Origin: Candidatus Obscuribacterales bacterium
GTDB taxonomy: Bacteria > Cyanobacteriota > Vampirovibrionia > Obscuribacterales > Obscuribacteraceae
Length of the DNA stretch: 64,000 nucleotides
Assembly (NCBI GenBank): GCA_019752635.1
Contig: JAIELX010000019.1
Span: 1 to 64,000, forward strand
Direction: 5' to 3'
The notes beneath the pieces were generated by a model. That model worked only from the letters and a program-made list of their open reading frames with translations. It did not search any database and had not been told where the DNA came from. This document shows, piece by piece, positions 46,131 through 55,649 of this stretch. Numbering within the stretch: position 1 is the first letter of the stretch; each line of letters opens with the position of its first letter. Made by a program: the position numbers and the translations under genes.

Positions 46131-47570
46131 CTAGAACTCTTCTATGTGATAATTCTCCAGCGCATCATAAAACGCGGCGCAGTTGTCGGCATAAAGCTGC
46201 TTTGTTACGCCATTAACAACTTTCGGCAGGCTGTATTTCATTCCGGAGATGCTGGCGCCTCCGAATCCCATACTGGGCAAACAGCCAAATGTATAGTTGA
46301 ACACCGACCGCAAATAAGGCGCCCTGCCCGGCACCTTTTCCTGCAACTCGAAGCCTGGTCCGAGATACGGGTGCCGAGCCAGGTCCGCGTGTATTTGATC
46401 CGCTGGTGGCTGATAGCGATCTTTCCAAAGCGCAATGTGCGGATAGAGTTCTTTCAGCTCCGGACGCACGGATAAATCAGTGACAAATCCCGTACCCACA
46501 ATCACAAAGTCAACTTCCAGCACACCATCAGAAGTAGAGATTCGAATAACTTTCGAGCCTGCATCGTATCGAATTTCATTCCATGTGCAATCGCCACGCA
46601 AATGAAAATTGGCATAAGTGGTGGCACGCTTGAACGTGTCCGTCGGCGGTAACTGCCCCATTTGCAAGATCTTGCTTATGAAACGCCACTTAAGGTCGTC
46701 CGGTAAGTCGCCGTGATGATTGAGAAACCCGACAAACTCAGCCCAACGATAGGGATTTACGTTCGGAAGACTCTTTCGCCGATAGCACAAGTGCACCTCG
46801 GACGCACCGCCTTCCAGTGCTACGGAAGCATTATCGAAAGCCGATGCACCAGCGCCCAATACGGCGATGCGCTTGCCTCTTAGCTTCTCAAAATCAATAT
46901 CGTGGCGGGTATGCGCGTACGCTTCCGGCGGCAAGCTGTTACGAATCATCGAGGGAATGTCCCAACGACCAGATCCATCAATACCTGTTGCCAAAACAAT
47001 TTTGGACGGGTATAGCACTCGCTCGCCCCTCGGCGAGGTGACAGGCACAGCAAAGCGCTGTCGCTCTTCATTCCAGGTAATAGCACCAGCGCGAGTTTCA
47101 TTCTCTACTGGAATCTCAAGAACCTTGCGATACCAACTCAAATAATCGGCCCACATTTCCTTCGGTATCAACGCAAGGTTGTCCCAGCCATCAGGTCCGA
47201 ACTGAGCCTCATACCAGGCGCGGAAAGTGAGATTCGGAATGCCCCAGTCAGGTCCGGTCACATACTTGGGCGTCCGTAGGGTAACCATTCTGGCAAATGT
47301 CTTCCAGGGACCTTCCTTACCTTCGACGTTTTCATCGATAACAAGAATGTTGCACAAGCGTTGGCGCATCAACCCGAAAGCCACCGAAATTCCCGACTGT
47401 CCCGCCCCGACTATTAGCACGTCGAGCTCACCGGCGGCGACAGAATCACTGTTGCCAAGCCATTCTCGATGCGGATACGAAATTAGCTGCAGATCGCGCC
47501 GAACCAGATCCTCAAGTTCTGAGAGCCCGCCCTTTGGTATACACGTGTTCTGAGTCGTCTGCATGTCCAT
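46131..47570 (-). CDS. flavin-containing monooxygenase-like oxidoreductase
   Basis: From the ATG at 47570 the product has 479 residues. A FAD-binding GxGxxG lies at about 53-60 (VGAGQSGIS). A second dinucleotide motif (LGAGASAFDNA, about 237-247) would bind NADPH, with the following YRRK segment. A late IVGTGFVTD motif (about 362) is typical of flavin monooxygenases and related FAD/NAD(P) enzymes. It should oxidise a small soft nucleophile or ketone using NADPH and oxygen; the substrate is unknown. The frame is open to 47609 but the ATG is favoured. It is divergent from the kinase at 47792. Confidence 0.8.
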   Translation of the reverse strand: MDMQTTQNTCIPKGGLSELEDLVRRDLQLISYPHREWLGNSDSVAAGELDVLIVGAGQSGISVAFGLMRQRLCNILVIDENVEGKEGPWKTFARMVTLRTPKYVTGPDWGIPNLTFRAWYEAQFGPDGWDNLALIPKEMWADYLSWYRKVLEIPVENETRAGAITWNEERQRFAVPVTSPRGERVLYPSKIVLATGIDGSGRWDIPSMIRNSLPPEAYAHTRHDIDFEKLRGKRIAVLGAGASAFDNASVALEGGASEVHLCYRRKSLPNVNPYRWAEFVGFLNHHGDLPDDLKWRFISKILQMGQLPPTDTFKRATTYANFHLRGDCTWNEIRYDAGSKVIRISTSDGVLEVDFVIVGTGFVTDLSVRPELKELYPHIALWKDRYQPPADQIHADLARHPYLGPGFELQEKVPGRAPYLRSVFNYTFGCLPSMGFGGASISGMKYSLPKVVNGVTKQLYADNCAAFYDALENYHIEEF

Positions 47571-47791
47571 CACCGAGGTATTAACAATCGCCCCCAGAGG
47601 ATATACCATAGGCGACCGCGGCTTTAAAGCACTTAGGGGCTATCCCGCAACTAGATTCACCAGGAATAATCCGCCCGAGGGCACTGAGCACAACGAGCGA
47701 ACCTGTGCGGGCAGCGTGGCCGATTGTGACGACGCCGTGTTTCGGACGCCCCGTGGTGTGGAACAAAGGACTGCGGTACAAGGAACTAGCC

Positions 47792-49330
47792 GTGAATCCC
47801 TCGTCTGATTTGATCGGGAAAACACTCCTCGATCGGTACGAAATACAAGAGCTGGTAGGCGAAGGCGGCGTTAGCCGCGTTTATCGTGCTGTCGACAATA
47901 TCCTTAAACGAAGCGTCGCAGTAAAGATCCTGACAAACAGTCTGCAGAGCGAAGATCTTGCCGCAGAACGGTTTTTACGCGAGGCCCGGCTCACGAGCGG
48001 ACTCTCACATCCAAACATACTGCCGGTGTTCGACTTCGGCAGGTACGACGGCAATCCGTTCATTGTCTGCCAGTATCATACCGGCGTCAGTTTGCAGGAC
48101 TGGCTTTTCAGCAATATAGACATGCCGGCCCCGGTAGCGGTCAAACTATTCATCCAGATAGCCAGCGGACTGTCTCACGCTCATGATTGCGGCATTCTGC
48201 ATCGAGATTTGAAGCCAAACAACATCATGTTGACGGAAGGTACGGACGGACCAGTTGCCACGATTATCGATTTCGGCCTGTTGCTGGAAGTGAACCAATC
48301 GAACCCTGCGGACAAACTTACCGTCAATGACGCGATCCTTGGCACCCCGTGTTACGTAAGCCCCGAACAGTGTCTTGGCAAAATCGCTACGGCACAATCC
48401 GATGTGTATTCTTTGGGATGCCTGATGTATGAGACACTCGTAGGCACGCCGCCCTTTTGTGGCGACACCGCGCTGGAAACAATGCACATGCATCTGAGCA
48501 GCGAGATCAGACCACTGGAGCTGGTGCGCCCGGACATTGTAGTGCCGGAGTCATTGCAAATGTTAGTTCTGGCATGCCTGGCAAAAAATCCGGCAAATCG
48601 CCCCGAGGGAATGCGCGAAGTCATCAACGCACTAAGAAAGATTCGGGACACAGGCGTACTGCCGTCGCCCGGTACACCGGATAACAAACTCAGTAACGAA
48701 GCACTGCTAGCAAATAAGAAACTCAAATCCAGCGCAACCACAGACGCACCACCGGCGCAACCACAACAGGAAACAGCAAACTCGAAGTTCGCCTTTCGAC
48801 TACCGCTTATTCTTGCAATCGCACTGGCATCTTGTGGCCTGGCGTGGATTACATTTGTGCAGTTCGGAGCTATGCGGAAAACAGGCGAAAACTCCCCGAC
48901 AGCCGAGGTAGTGCAAGCGAATTCCGGACTGGTTTCAAGAACCGCAACAGTCAAGAACAAGCCCACCAGTGCAGCGGACCTGGAAGGAGATCCGGACACA
49001 GCGAGCGAGGCGCAGGCGGCCCCGAAAGCAAATCCGGAAGCAGCATCCAAATCAAAAGCAGCTCTAGCCGCAGAAGACAATCCTGAAAAGCTGGCTGAGT
49101 TGGCCGCGGAGTGTCATGCTCGCGGCGATTGTGATGATGCCTTAACGCTGTTACAGAGATCCGTAAAGGTATCGCAGCGAATATTCGGGCCCAAGAGCAA
49201 GCAGACAAGGCAACGACTCAAAGATCTGGCAGTATTGCACATGGCGCTGGGAAACCAGACTGAAGCCAATCACATTCTCAAGGAACTGGGAAGCCATCGG
49301 AACTTGAAATCGTCGGCACAATTTGAATAG
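47792..49330 (+). CDS. membrane Ser/Thr protein kinase with short TPR tail
   Basis: The GTG at 47792 follows AAGGA at 8 bases and gives 512 residues. The glycine loop is GEGGVSRV (23-30), where the usual third glycine is serine. K45, HRDLKPNN (137-144) and DFG (160-162, followed by LLLE) are intact, so the enzyme should be active. SPEQ is near 190. A membrane helix lies at about 337-358, then an Ala/Glu-rich stretch and one helical pair (about 435-500) resembling a TPR-10 unit. A glyoxalase-fold gene and a protease follow in the neighbourhood. Confidence 0.9.
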   Translation: MNPSSDLIGKTLLDRYEIQELVGEGGVSRVYRAVDNILKRSVAVKILTNSLQSEDLAAERFLREARLTSGLSHPNILPVFDFGRYDGNPFIVCQYHTGVSLQDWLFSNIDMPAPVAVKLFIQIASGLSHAHDCGILHRDLKPNNIMLTEGTDGPVATIIDFGLLLEVNQSNPADKLTVNDAILGTPCYVSPEQCLGKIATAQSDVYSLGCLMYETLVGTPPFCGDTALETMHMHLSSEIRPLELVRPDIVVPESLQMLVLACLAKNPANRPEGMREVINALRKIRDTGVLPSPGTPDNKLSNEALLANKKLKSSATTDAPPAQPQQETANSKFAFRLPLILAIALASCGLAWITFVQFGAMRKTGENSPTAEVVQANSGLVSRTATVKNKPTSAADLEGDPDTASEAQAAPKANPEAASKSKAALAAEDNPEKLAELAAECHARGDCDDALTLLQRSVKVSQRIFGPKSKQTRQRLKDLAVLHMALGNQTEANHILKELGSHRNLKSSAQFE

Positions 49331-49442
49331 CATCGATCGCACCATGGTTTCAGTGCAGCATTCAATCCTTTGACATCAACTGGTATAAGGCGCCAAAGAG
49401 TGAGATTATCTTTGGCTATCGTTTGCCAATCCAGGAGATACC

Positions 49443-50336
49443 ATGCAAAGAGTAAAGCCGTGCCTTTGGTTTGATGACAATGCGGAGCAGGCCTCGAAGT
49501 TTTACACCGGCATCTTTGGCAACTCGAAAGTCGGAGCAATCGCACGATACAGCGAAGACGGGGCGAAACCATCGGGACGCGAGCCGGGCTCCGTGATGAC
49601 GGTGGAATTTCAACTCGAAGGACAAGACTTTCTTGCGTTGAACGGTGGACCTATGTTCAAGTTTTCGCCGGCAGTTTCGTTGACTGTTTCTTGCGACACG
49701 GAAGAAGAAATCAATCGCTTATACAACCAACTTTCCGAAGGCGGCACGGTGTTGATGGAACCGGGGTCCTACGATTTTTCTCCAAAGTACGCCTGCGTAA
49801 ACGACAAATACGGTGTCAACTGGGGTTTGAACCTCACTCATAGAAAACAGAAGATTGCCCCGGCACTGATGTTCGTCGGCGACCTCTTCGGCAAGGCGGA
49901 GGAAGCAGTGAATTTTTACGTCAGCCGCTTTGAGAACTCCAGCATTATCAACATAACCCGCTACGGTGTCGACGAACTAGGACCGGTGGGCACGGTCAAG
50001 CATGCGACCTTCTCGCTGGACGGTTATGAATTCATGGCCCTCGACAGCTCGTACAAACACGAGTTCACTTTTACTCCGGCAATTTCATTCGTGGTGAACT
50101 GTCACAATCAGGACGAAGTAGACGACTTCTGGGGCAAGCTCGCAGAGGGGGGCATGGTGCAACAGTGCGGCTGGTTAGGAGACCGTTTTGGTATCTGTTG
50201 GCAAATAGTTCCAACGGCGCTAGGCGAAATGATGAAAGATCCCGACACAGCGAAAACAGGTAGGGTGATGGGAGCACTGCTCACGATGGTGAAGCTGGAT
50301 ATTGCTGCACTGGAAAAAGCCTACAAACAGAGCTAA
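49443..50336 (+). CDS. two-domain PhnB/glyoxalase-fold protein
   Basis: The ATG has AGGAG 6 bases upstream. The 297-residue product is a tandem of two VOC (glyoxalase/3-demethylubiquinone methyltransferase-like) modules. Module one (1-135) begins VKPCLWFDDNAEQASKFYTG and module two (140-297) begins APALMFVGDLFGKAEEAVNF. PhnB-like proteins of this kind bind metals or small ligands and are often of unknown reaction. Residues such as YGVNWGL and FGICWQI mark the domain ends. No neighbour explains its role. It converges with the protease at 50440. Confidence 0.8.
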   Translation: MQRVKPCLWFDDNAEQASKFYTGIFGNSKVGAIARYSEDGAKPSGREPGSVMTVEFQLEGQDFLALNGGPMFKFSPAVSLTVSCDTEEEINRLYNQLSEGGTVLMEPGSYDFSPKYACVNDKYGVNWGLNLTHRKQKIAPALMFVGDLFGKAEEAVNFYVSRFENSSIINITRYGVDELGPVGTVKHATFSLDGYEFMALDSSYKHEFTFTPAISFVVNCHNQDEVDDFWGKLAEGGMVQQCGWLGDRFGICWQIVPTALGEMMKDPDTAKTGRVMGALLTMVKLDIAALEKAYKQS

Positions 50337-50382
50337 TCCCGCCGCACTCGCAGACCGATAACCATTGAGAAGAAGTTGACGA

Positions 50383-50416
50383 ACAAGACGGGCCGGAAGC
50401 ACACGCCCGGGCTTGT
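50383..50416. terminator. hairpin between convergent genes
   Basis: ACAAG (50383-50387) pairs with CTTGT (50412-50416), and after a bulge CGGGC (50389-50393) pairs with GCCCG (50405-50409) around an 11-base loop. It lies between convergent stops at 50336 and 50440. No clear T-run is present, so a bidirectional terminator is only a possibility. Confidence 0.3.
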
Positions 50417-50439
50417 CCGACTTTGCGATCAACAGATAA

Positions 50440-51639
50440 CTAATACTTGCGATCCGAGCATATGTTGTTCACAAGCTTGATGCCGGCACCAGCAAGCGCA
50501 ATCGGCATCGCATACTTTCGCAGAGTTGGGGCTAAAGCAAAAAAACCCGAGCTCGTCATTCCAAGATCGCCGGTCAAGTTAATAGCTGATGTGATTTTCT
50601 CTGCTGCAGTGCCACCACTCCACGCCTTCTGAGCAAAAGGCGCATCGTAAACTAGTTCATGGAGTCCGCCCACAGTCATTAGTCCGGCACCAAGGTACGG
50701 GGCACGCCGGAAGTGCGTTTGGGATGCGCGACTTAGCAGCTGCGTCGTTGCGCCGGTCGCGCCACAGGCCGCAAGCATCGTCGTCTCGCTCCCCCAATGC
50801 AGCCGTTCCGGCATGAGGTAAGAACGTTTATCCTCGCTTGCAGAAACAAGTTGCTTCAAGTCTTCTACAACTGCAAAATCACCCTGCCGTCCATCTCCGC
50901 CAAAATTGACTATGCCAATAACTTCGCCTTTATCATTTAGAAGAGGTCCACCACTGTTTCCGGGCTGCACATTGATTTCTGCGGATAGCACCGCACGCTG
51001 CGGATTGAAACCCAAGGTATAAAGCCCGCTGTTAATGTCGCGTTGAGTGCTTCGAGCGGTAATGGCTCCAGGAGACAAGTACGTTTTGGTCCAGCCGTTC
51101 GGGTGACCAATCGAAGAGACCTGATCGCCCGCACTCACGCTTGACGTTTCCGCTAGAGGAAGAGGGCGAAACGACGAACCACTAGTATCCTTCAGCTGGA
51201 GAAGCGCAACATCGGTGGTTTCCTTGCGCGCCGCAATGCGGGCACTCCATTGTCTGCCATCGCTCGTAACCACGATGTACTCGCCTGGCTGCGATGTTAC
51301 GTGTCCTGCGGTGGCGATTTTTCCGTCAGTGGAAATGAAGAACCCTGTGCCTGTCTCAAAAGTTCCGTCGTCCAGTTTTTTTGCGATATAGACAACTGAG
51401 GCTTTCTGCTCCTCAAACTGCATTGCGGTCCTGGAGCCAGCGCCGTATCGACTTTGGTCGGACTCGTTAGCCTGTTCTCCGACCCGTAGAGTTGGAATAG
51501 TTACCTGCAACTCCGGTGGATTAACACGTGCTGCGGGTTTGTTCGCCAGCGCCTGCAATGCCGCTTCGTGCAATACCCCCCTGGCTTGATTATTCTGCTC
51601 AGGCCGAGCCGCATTCGGCTTCGCTAGAATGTCGTCCAT
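50440..51639 (-). CDS. trypsin-like serine protease with hydrophobic C-terminal region
   Basis: The ATG at 51639 follows GCGGAAG and gives 399 residues. The triad is H113 (TAGHVTS), D143 (TDVALL) and S229 (QPGNSGGP), a normal HtrA-like trypsin core without a PDZ domain. Residues 1-70 are Pro/Ala/Gln-rich and lack a signal peptide. The C-terminal region (about 290-395) has hydrophobic, Gly-rich segments (MPIALAGAGIKLVNN) resembling the tail of the protease at 4961 (LMLAGAGARLACE). It lies near a kinase, as does that paralogue. Targets are unknown. Confidence 0.85.
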   Translation of the reverse strand: MDDILAKPNAARPEQNNQARGVLHEAALQALANKPAARVNPPELQVTIPTLRVGEQANESDQSRYGAGSRTAMQFEEQKASVVYIAKKLDDGTFETGTGFFISTDGKIATAGHVTSQPGEYIVVTSDGRQWSARIAARKETTDVALLQLKDTSGSSFRPLPLAETSSVSAGDQVSSIGHPNGWTKTYLSPGAITARSTQRDINSGLYTLGFNPQRAVLSAEINVQPGNSGGPLLNDKGEVIGIVNFGGDGRQGDFAVVEDLKQLVSASEDKRSYLMPERLHWGSETTMLAACGATGATTQLLSRASQTHFRRAPYLGAGLMTVGGLHELVYDAPFAQKAWSGGTAAEKITSAINLTGDLGMTSSGFFALAPTLRKYAMPIALAGAGIKLVNNICSDRKY

Positions 51640-51807
51640 TGAGCTTCCGCCATAGATACTGCATCCTGACGGTAACAAACCTGCCGCCCCCTGTCCATGG
51701 GAGATCTACCCCTTGCTGAAACTTTGCCTCCGACATGAAATAATTGAACGGCTCGTTAGCGGGCCTCGGGAATTCGTTGAGCCAAATCGGCTCCGGTGGA
51801 GTGAAGA

Positions 51808-53433
51808 ATGAATAGACTCAGCGTCAAAGTCGCATCAAGCATCAGCCTTTTGTGCATGCTTTTTGTCCTGCAGAGCGGCAAACCAGCTGAAGCAAAAGCT
51901 AAGGGCGCAAGACCTCCTCAGACTTCCAAAGTCGTTTCCGAAACGCTGCCTGCAAGTGAAAGAACACAGCAAATAGCAAATGCCATTGCAGAGGTTGAGA
52001 AACTCGCGGTCGAACAAGTTACAAATAAGAATGTACCGGGTCTCTCCATTTCAGTCGTTCACAACGGCAGGGTCATCTACGCCAAAGGCTTCGGCGTTCG
52101 CGAAATCAACAAACCTGAAACCGTAGACGAAAACACTGTCTTTCAATTGGCCTCAGTTTCGAAATCCGTTACCTCAAGTTTGGTGGCAAAACTGGTATCA
52201 GAAGGTAAGCTGACTTGGGACTCAAGAATCTGCGAACTCGACCCGAAGTTTCAAATGTACGATCCATGGGTAACCCGCGAAATCACGGTCAAGGACTTGC
52301 TCTGTCATCGAAGCGGATTACCGGACCATGCCGGTGATCTCCTTGAGGACATATTCGATTATGACCGTGAACAAGTGCTCTATAGACTGCGTTACCAGAA
52401 GCCGGACAGCAGCTTTCGCTCGGCATATGCCTACACGAATTTCGGCTTTACGGAAGGCGCCGTCGCAGCAGCTAAGACCACAGGAAAGACTTTTGAGGAC
52501 TTGTGCGATGAAAAAGTGTTCAAGCCTTTGAAGATGGATTCTTCAAGCGCGAGATACTCCGATTTTATTGCGCACACAAACAAGGCGGCCGGCCACGTCA
52601 TGGTTGACGGCAAATGGGTTCACCGCAAACAAAGAGAGCCTGATGCCCAAGCGCCGGCCGGTGGAGTCAGCTCGTCGGCAAGAGACCTGGCAAATTGGAT
52701 GATGATGGAAATCGATAGTGGCGCATACGATGGCAAGCAACTCATAGCCAAGAGTGCGATCGACGAAACCCATCATCCGCAAATTTTAACGAAATTCAAT
52801 CCTACCAATGGATTGCCAACCTTTTACGGTCTGGGCCTTAACGTGGGATATGACGAGCACGGACGACTACATTTGGGTCATTCCGGAGCGTTCACAACGG
52901 GCGCTGGTACCACATTCGAGCTGCTGCCCTCGGAAAGACTTGGAATTTGCGTGCTCACCAATGCGGCTCCCGTAGGGGCCGCCGAAGGACTGGCCAAAAC
53001 ATTTATGGACATTGCGATTGACGGAAAGCCAAGCAGAGACTGGTTAGCTCTGTTCAAAAAAGTGTTCGCTGACCCTGCAACTTTAGGAATGGACGAAAGC
53101 AACAGCTACAAAAAACCACCGACATCCCCCACGGCGTCACTAGCGCTAGCTGACTATGCCGGCATATACTCGAATGACTTTTTCGGCGACGTAGAGATAG
53201 TCGAGCGCGACAAATCGCTGGCAGTACTATTCGGACCGAAGAAGATAGCCTTTCCCCTTAAGCACTATGACCGAGACATCTTCACTTACTACACTGAGAC
53301 GGAAGATACATTCGGTACAAGCGGACTTCGCTTCAGCATGGACTCAAAGGGAAAACCCTCGAATGTCTTGATTGAGAATCTCGACATCCGAGGGCAGGGC
53401 CTATTTACGCGAAGTTCAAAGACTAATCGCTAG
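51808..53433 (+). CDS. serine beta-lactamase-like hydrolase with C-terminal extra domain
   Basis: The ATG has GGAG 7 bases upstream. The 541-residue protein has a signal peptide (about 1-29) and a class C beta-lactamase/esterase-type domain (about 60-410): SxxK nucleophile S116-K119 (SVSK), YTN at 209-211 and HSGAF near 356. Such enzymes are esterases, peptidases or penicillin-binding-like proteins. The last about 100 residues form a DUF3471-like beta domain (LADYAGIYSNDFFGDVEI). The substrate is unknown. It converges with the subtilase gene at 53444. Confidence 0.87.
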   Translation: MNRLSVKVASSISLLCMLFVLQSGKPAEAKAKGARPPQTSKVVSETLPASERTQQIANAIAEVEKLAVEQVTNKNVPGLSISVVHNGRVIYAKGFGVREINKPETVDENTVFQLASVSKSVTSSLVAKLVSEGKLTWDSRICELDPKFQMYDPWVTREITVKDLLCHRSGLPDHAGDLLEDIFDYDREQVLYRLRYQKPDSSFRSAYAYTNFGFTEGAVAAAKTTGKTFEDLCDEKVFKPLKMDSSSARYSDFIAHTNKAAGHVMVDGKWVHRKQREPDAQAPAGGVSSSARDLANWMMMEIDSGAYDGKQLIAKSAIDETHHPQILTKFNPTNGLPTFYGLGLNVGYDEHGRLHLGHSGAFTTGAGTTFELLPSERLGICVLTNAAPVGAAEGLAKTFMDIAIDGKPSRDWLALFKKVFADPATLGMDESNSYKKPPTSPTASLALADYAGIYSNDFFGDVEIVERDKSLAVLFGPKKIAFPLKHYDRDIFTYYTETEDTFGTSGLRFSMDSKGKPSNVLIENLDIRGQGLFTRSSKTNR

Positions 53434-53443
53434 CAGCTAACTA

Positions 53444-54712
53444 CTACCACTGATTGAGTTTGGCCGCTTTGACAGCAAGCTCGGCATTTGGCAGACCATA
53501 GCCATACCACTTGTCGAACATCGGTTGAATCGAATTGCGCTGACACGTATTGATGAGGATCTTCTCTACGTCGGTATTTTTTAGTGCCGGTCGCGCGGCC
53601 CAGACTAGCGCCGCGACTCCAGCGACCGCAGGGGCAGAGAAGGATGTGCCACTTACCGAAACCACCTGTCCGCTTTTATTGGTGCAGTAGATATTCTGAC
53701 CGGGAGCGGTGAACCAGATATTGCTGCCATAGTTGGAGAAACTCGCCAGGATCCAGACGTTGCTTATGGCTGAAACAGTGATGATGTTGGGCGAACGCGG
53801 AGACGTGTCTTCCATGCCGTCATTTCCGGCTGATAGAAACAGTAAACCGCCTTTTTCATTGTGATACCAGTCGGCGTAAATGTGAAAAGCCTCGTGAAAC
53901 TGTCTGTTAGAAAGCGAATACGGAGGCGGCGAGTTAACGCTGAGATTGAGAATTTTGATGTTCTTAGTCCCGGTATGGTAAATCGCATCAATAACCGTAT
54001 CTTCAGAAATAGCACCATATGTGTCGCAAATTTTCACAGGATATACAACCGAGGACGGTGCCACTGCCGCGCAGTTGACTTTGTTGTTGCAGTTGGCTAC
54101 AGCGGTGCTGGCAACCATGGTGCCGTGGTCTCCCGTGGGTGTTTGCCCGAGCTTCTTCCGCACGGCATCATAGCCGCTGGCTATTCGTCCGCCCAAATCC
54201 CTGGTTGTAGTGCCGCATCCGGTGTCTAACACAGCGATTCGTTGATTGGCGCCACGGCTCGAGTCCCAAGCCTTTGGCAGATTCATCGCCGGAAGTCCCC
54301 ACTGCGAGGGATAATAGGGATCGTTTGGATTCCACTGCACGCGACAATAGAAATTGCGCTGAACAACGGCCAGATGCTTGTCTTTCGAGAGCTTCGACTC
54401 AACCTCCAAGAACTTGTTCTTTTTAGTTTGGACAACATAGCAAGCAAGTTGCCCTTCACCGATTGTGCGCACGATCGTGCCGTCAACCTCGGCTATAATC
54501 TCGTTCAACTCAGCCGCCGACGTAGTACCGGACGCCATCACCAAAAGCTGATCCGGCACGCAGGCGGCAGGCTGCTTCGCCTGCCGGACCACTGGCGGGT
54601 TCGGTGTTCGCAACTCGTGATTCTGAGCTCCGGCCGGCAAGCCTTGCAATGAAAACAACGAGGCGGCAATCAGCCATGCGCCCGCTACAAATTTTGATCC
54701 CCTGATCTCCAT
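53444..54712 (-). CDS. secreted subtilisin-like serine protease
   Basis: The ATG at 54712 follows AAGGAG. The 422-residue protein has a signal peptide (about 1-29), a propeptide-like region (about 50-125), and an S8 catalytic domain with D163 (VLDTG), H196 (GDHGTMVA), oxyanion N297 (SAGND) and S357 (GTSFSAP). Cysteines at 166, 208 and 214 could form disulfides. It should degrade proteins outside the cytoplasm. A TGTCA-type repeat pair lies upstream at 54775-54790. The START-like gene lies upstream on the same strand. Confidence 0.9.
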   Translation of the reverse strand: MEIRGSKFVAGAWLIAASLFSLQGLPAGAQNHELRTPNPPVVRQAKQPAACVPDQLLVMASGTTSAAELNEIIAEVDGTIVRTIGEGQLACYVVQTKKNKFLEVESKLSKDKHLAVVQRNFYCRVQWNPNDPYYPSQWGLPAMNLPKAWDSSRGANQRIAVLDTGCGTTTRDLGGRIASGYDAVRKKLGQTPTGDHGTMVASTAVANCNNKVNCAAVAPSSVVYPVKICDTYGAISEDTVIDAIYHTGTKNIKILNLSVNSPPPYSLSNRQFHEAFHIYADWYHNEKGGLLFLSAGNDGMEDTSPRSPNIITVSAISNVWILASFSNYGSNIWFTAPGQNIYCTNKSGQVVSVSGTSFSAPAVAGVAALVWAARPALKNTDVEKILINTCQRNSIQPMFDKWYGYGLPNAELAVKAAKLNQW

Positions 54713-54830
54713 TCTAACTCTCCTTGGACCAAAGATGGTCCTCCTTCTTCCTTAAGGAGAGGTTCGAACACTTATGTCACTAAATTGTCCATGGTCAGGT
54801 CGGGCGTTCCCTGATATCAGCGAGACTTTG

Positions 54831-55436
54831 TCACGGGTTTTTCTCTACGCTTGACTTAAGCGCCATTAGCACATTCGGCAAATACTCTTTTACCTGAGAA
54901 TTTAGTAGCCACGGAGGTAGTAACATTCCACCGTCCAAGTGGATACGGTAGGTCACCACCGTTCCGCCATCAACCTCGTCCAGCGTCCAAGAACCGCGCA
55001 CTTCCTTGAACGATCCGGAGCGTCTGAACCAACTAATGAGAGCCGGTTTTTGCTCGGTCAGATTAACGATGTAGTCGAACTTGAGCAGACCACCAGGACG
55101 AACCATTTGTCGGAGAAGTTTTGTCTCGCCCTCTGTGCCTACAACCTTGCATACGGAAAGATTGTCGAAAATTTCAGGCGCTCTATCGTAGTCGGAGAGC
55201 TTATTCCACACGGTCTCACGTGGAGCATTTATAAGAACGGAACCAACCACGTAGGACAAGTCACCCGAACGATCGATTCGCACACTTGGTTTAACCGGCC
55301 GCTCCGGTTGCGGCGCCAATGCATGCGCAACGACCGCGCTCGGGGTAATCGCCGTTTCGTTCTCAGCACGAACTACGGAGCCGGAACTGATTATGCAGGC
55401 ACCAGCCAGCAGGACTATCATCGATTGCTTTTTCAT
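54831..55436 (-). CDS. secreted START-like (SRPBCC) protein
   Basis: I start at the ATG at 55436, which has AGGCGAG upstream; the longer frame to 55583 runs through the promoter region. The 201-residue product has a signal peptide (about 1-23) and a polyketide-cyclase/START-type domain (about 60-195). Its marks are INAPRETVWNKLSDYDRAPE, FDYIVNLTEQKPALISWF and a final amphipathic helix. These domains hold hydrophobic ligands in a cavity; a periplasmic lipid or metabolite binder is a reasonable guess. It is divergent from the CsgG-fusion gene at 55650. Confidence 0.75.
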   Translation of the reverse strand: MKKQSMIVLLAGACIISSGSVVRAENETAITPSAVVAHALAPQPERPVKPSVRIDRSGDLSYVVGSVLINAPRETVWNKLSDYDRAPEIFDNLSVCKVVGTEGETKLLRQMVRPGGLLKFDYIVNLTEQKPALISWFRRSGSFKEVRGSWTLDEVDGGTVVTYRIHLDGGMLLPPWLLNSQVKEYLPNVLMALKSSVEKNP

Positions 55437-55563
55437 GTCTCGCCTATCGAGTGCGGCGGATAGCTCCCGGCAAATGGAAACTTCCGCCGCTCCCGCCCCT
55501 GTAGTGTTTGAACCCAAGACCGAACTTAACGATTCAAGGATATTCAAAAGACTTGACGCGAAC

Positions 55564-55604
55564 GTGACCCGGTCATGACACAAAAGTGACTAGTAGGCTA
55601 TGCT
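55564..55604 (+). promoter_or_regulatory. TGAC repeat array and -10 box before the CsgG-fusion gene
   Basis: GTGAC (55564), ATGAC (55575) and GTGAC (55586) start exactly 11 bases apart. A TATGCT -10 candidate (55599-55604) begins eight bases after the last repeat, the placement used by PhoB-type activators that replace a -35 box. The same motif is phased upstream of the response regulator gene. A GACTAG / CTAGTC dyad (55588-55608) overlaps the -10 region. Confidence 0.5.
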
Positions 55605-55649
55605 AGTCGAGTCGGCGATGGCCAAGAAATAATAGCGCAAGAGAACAGA

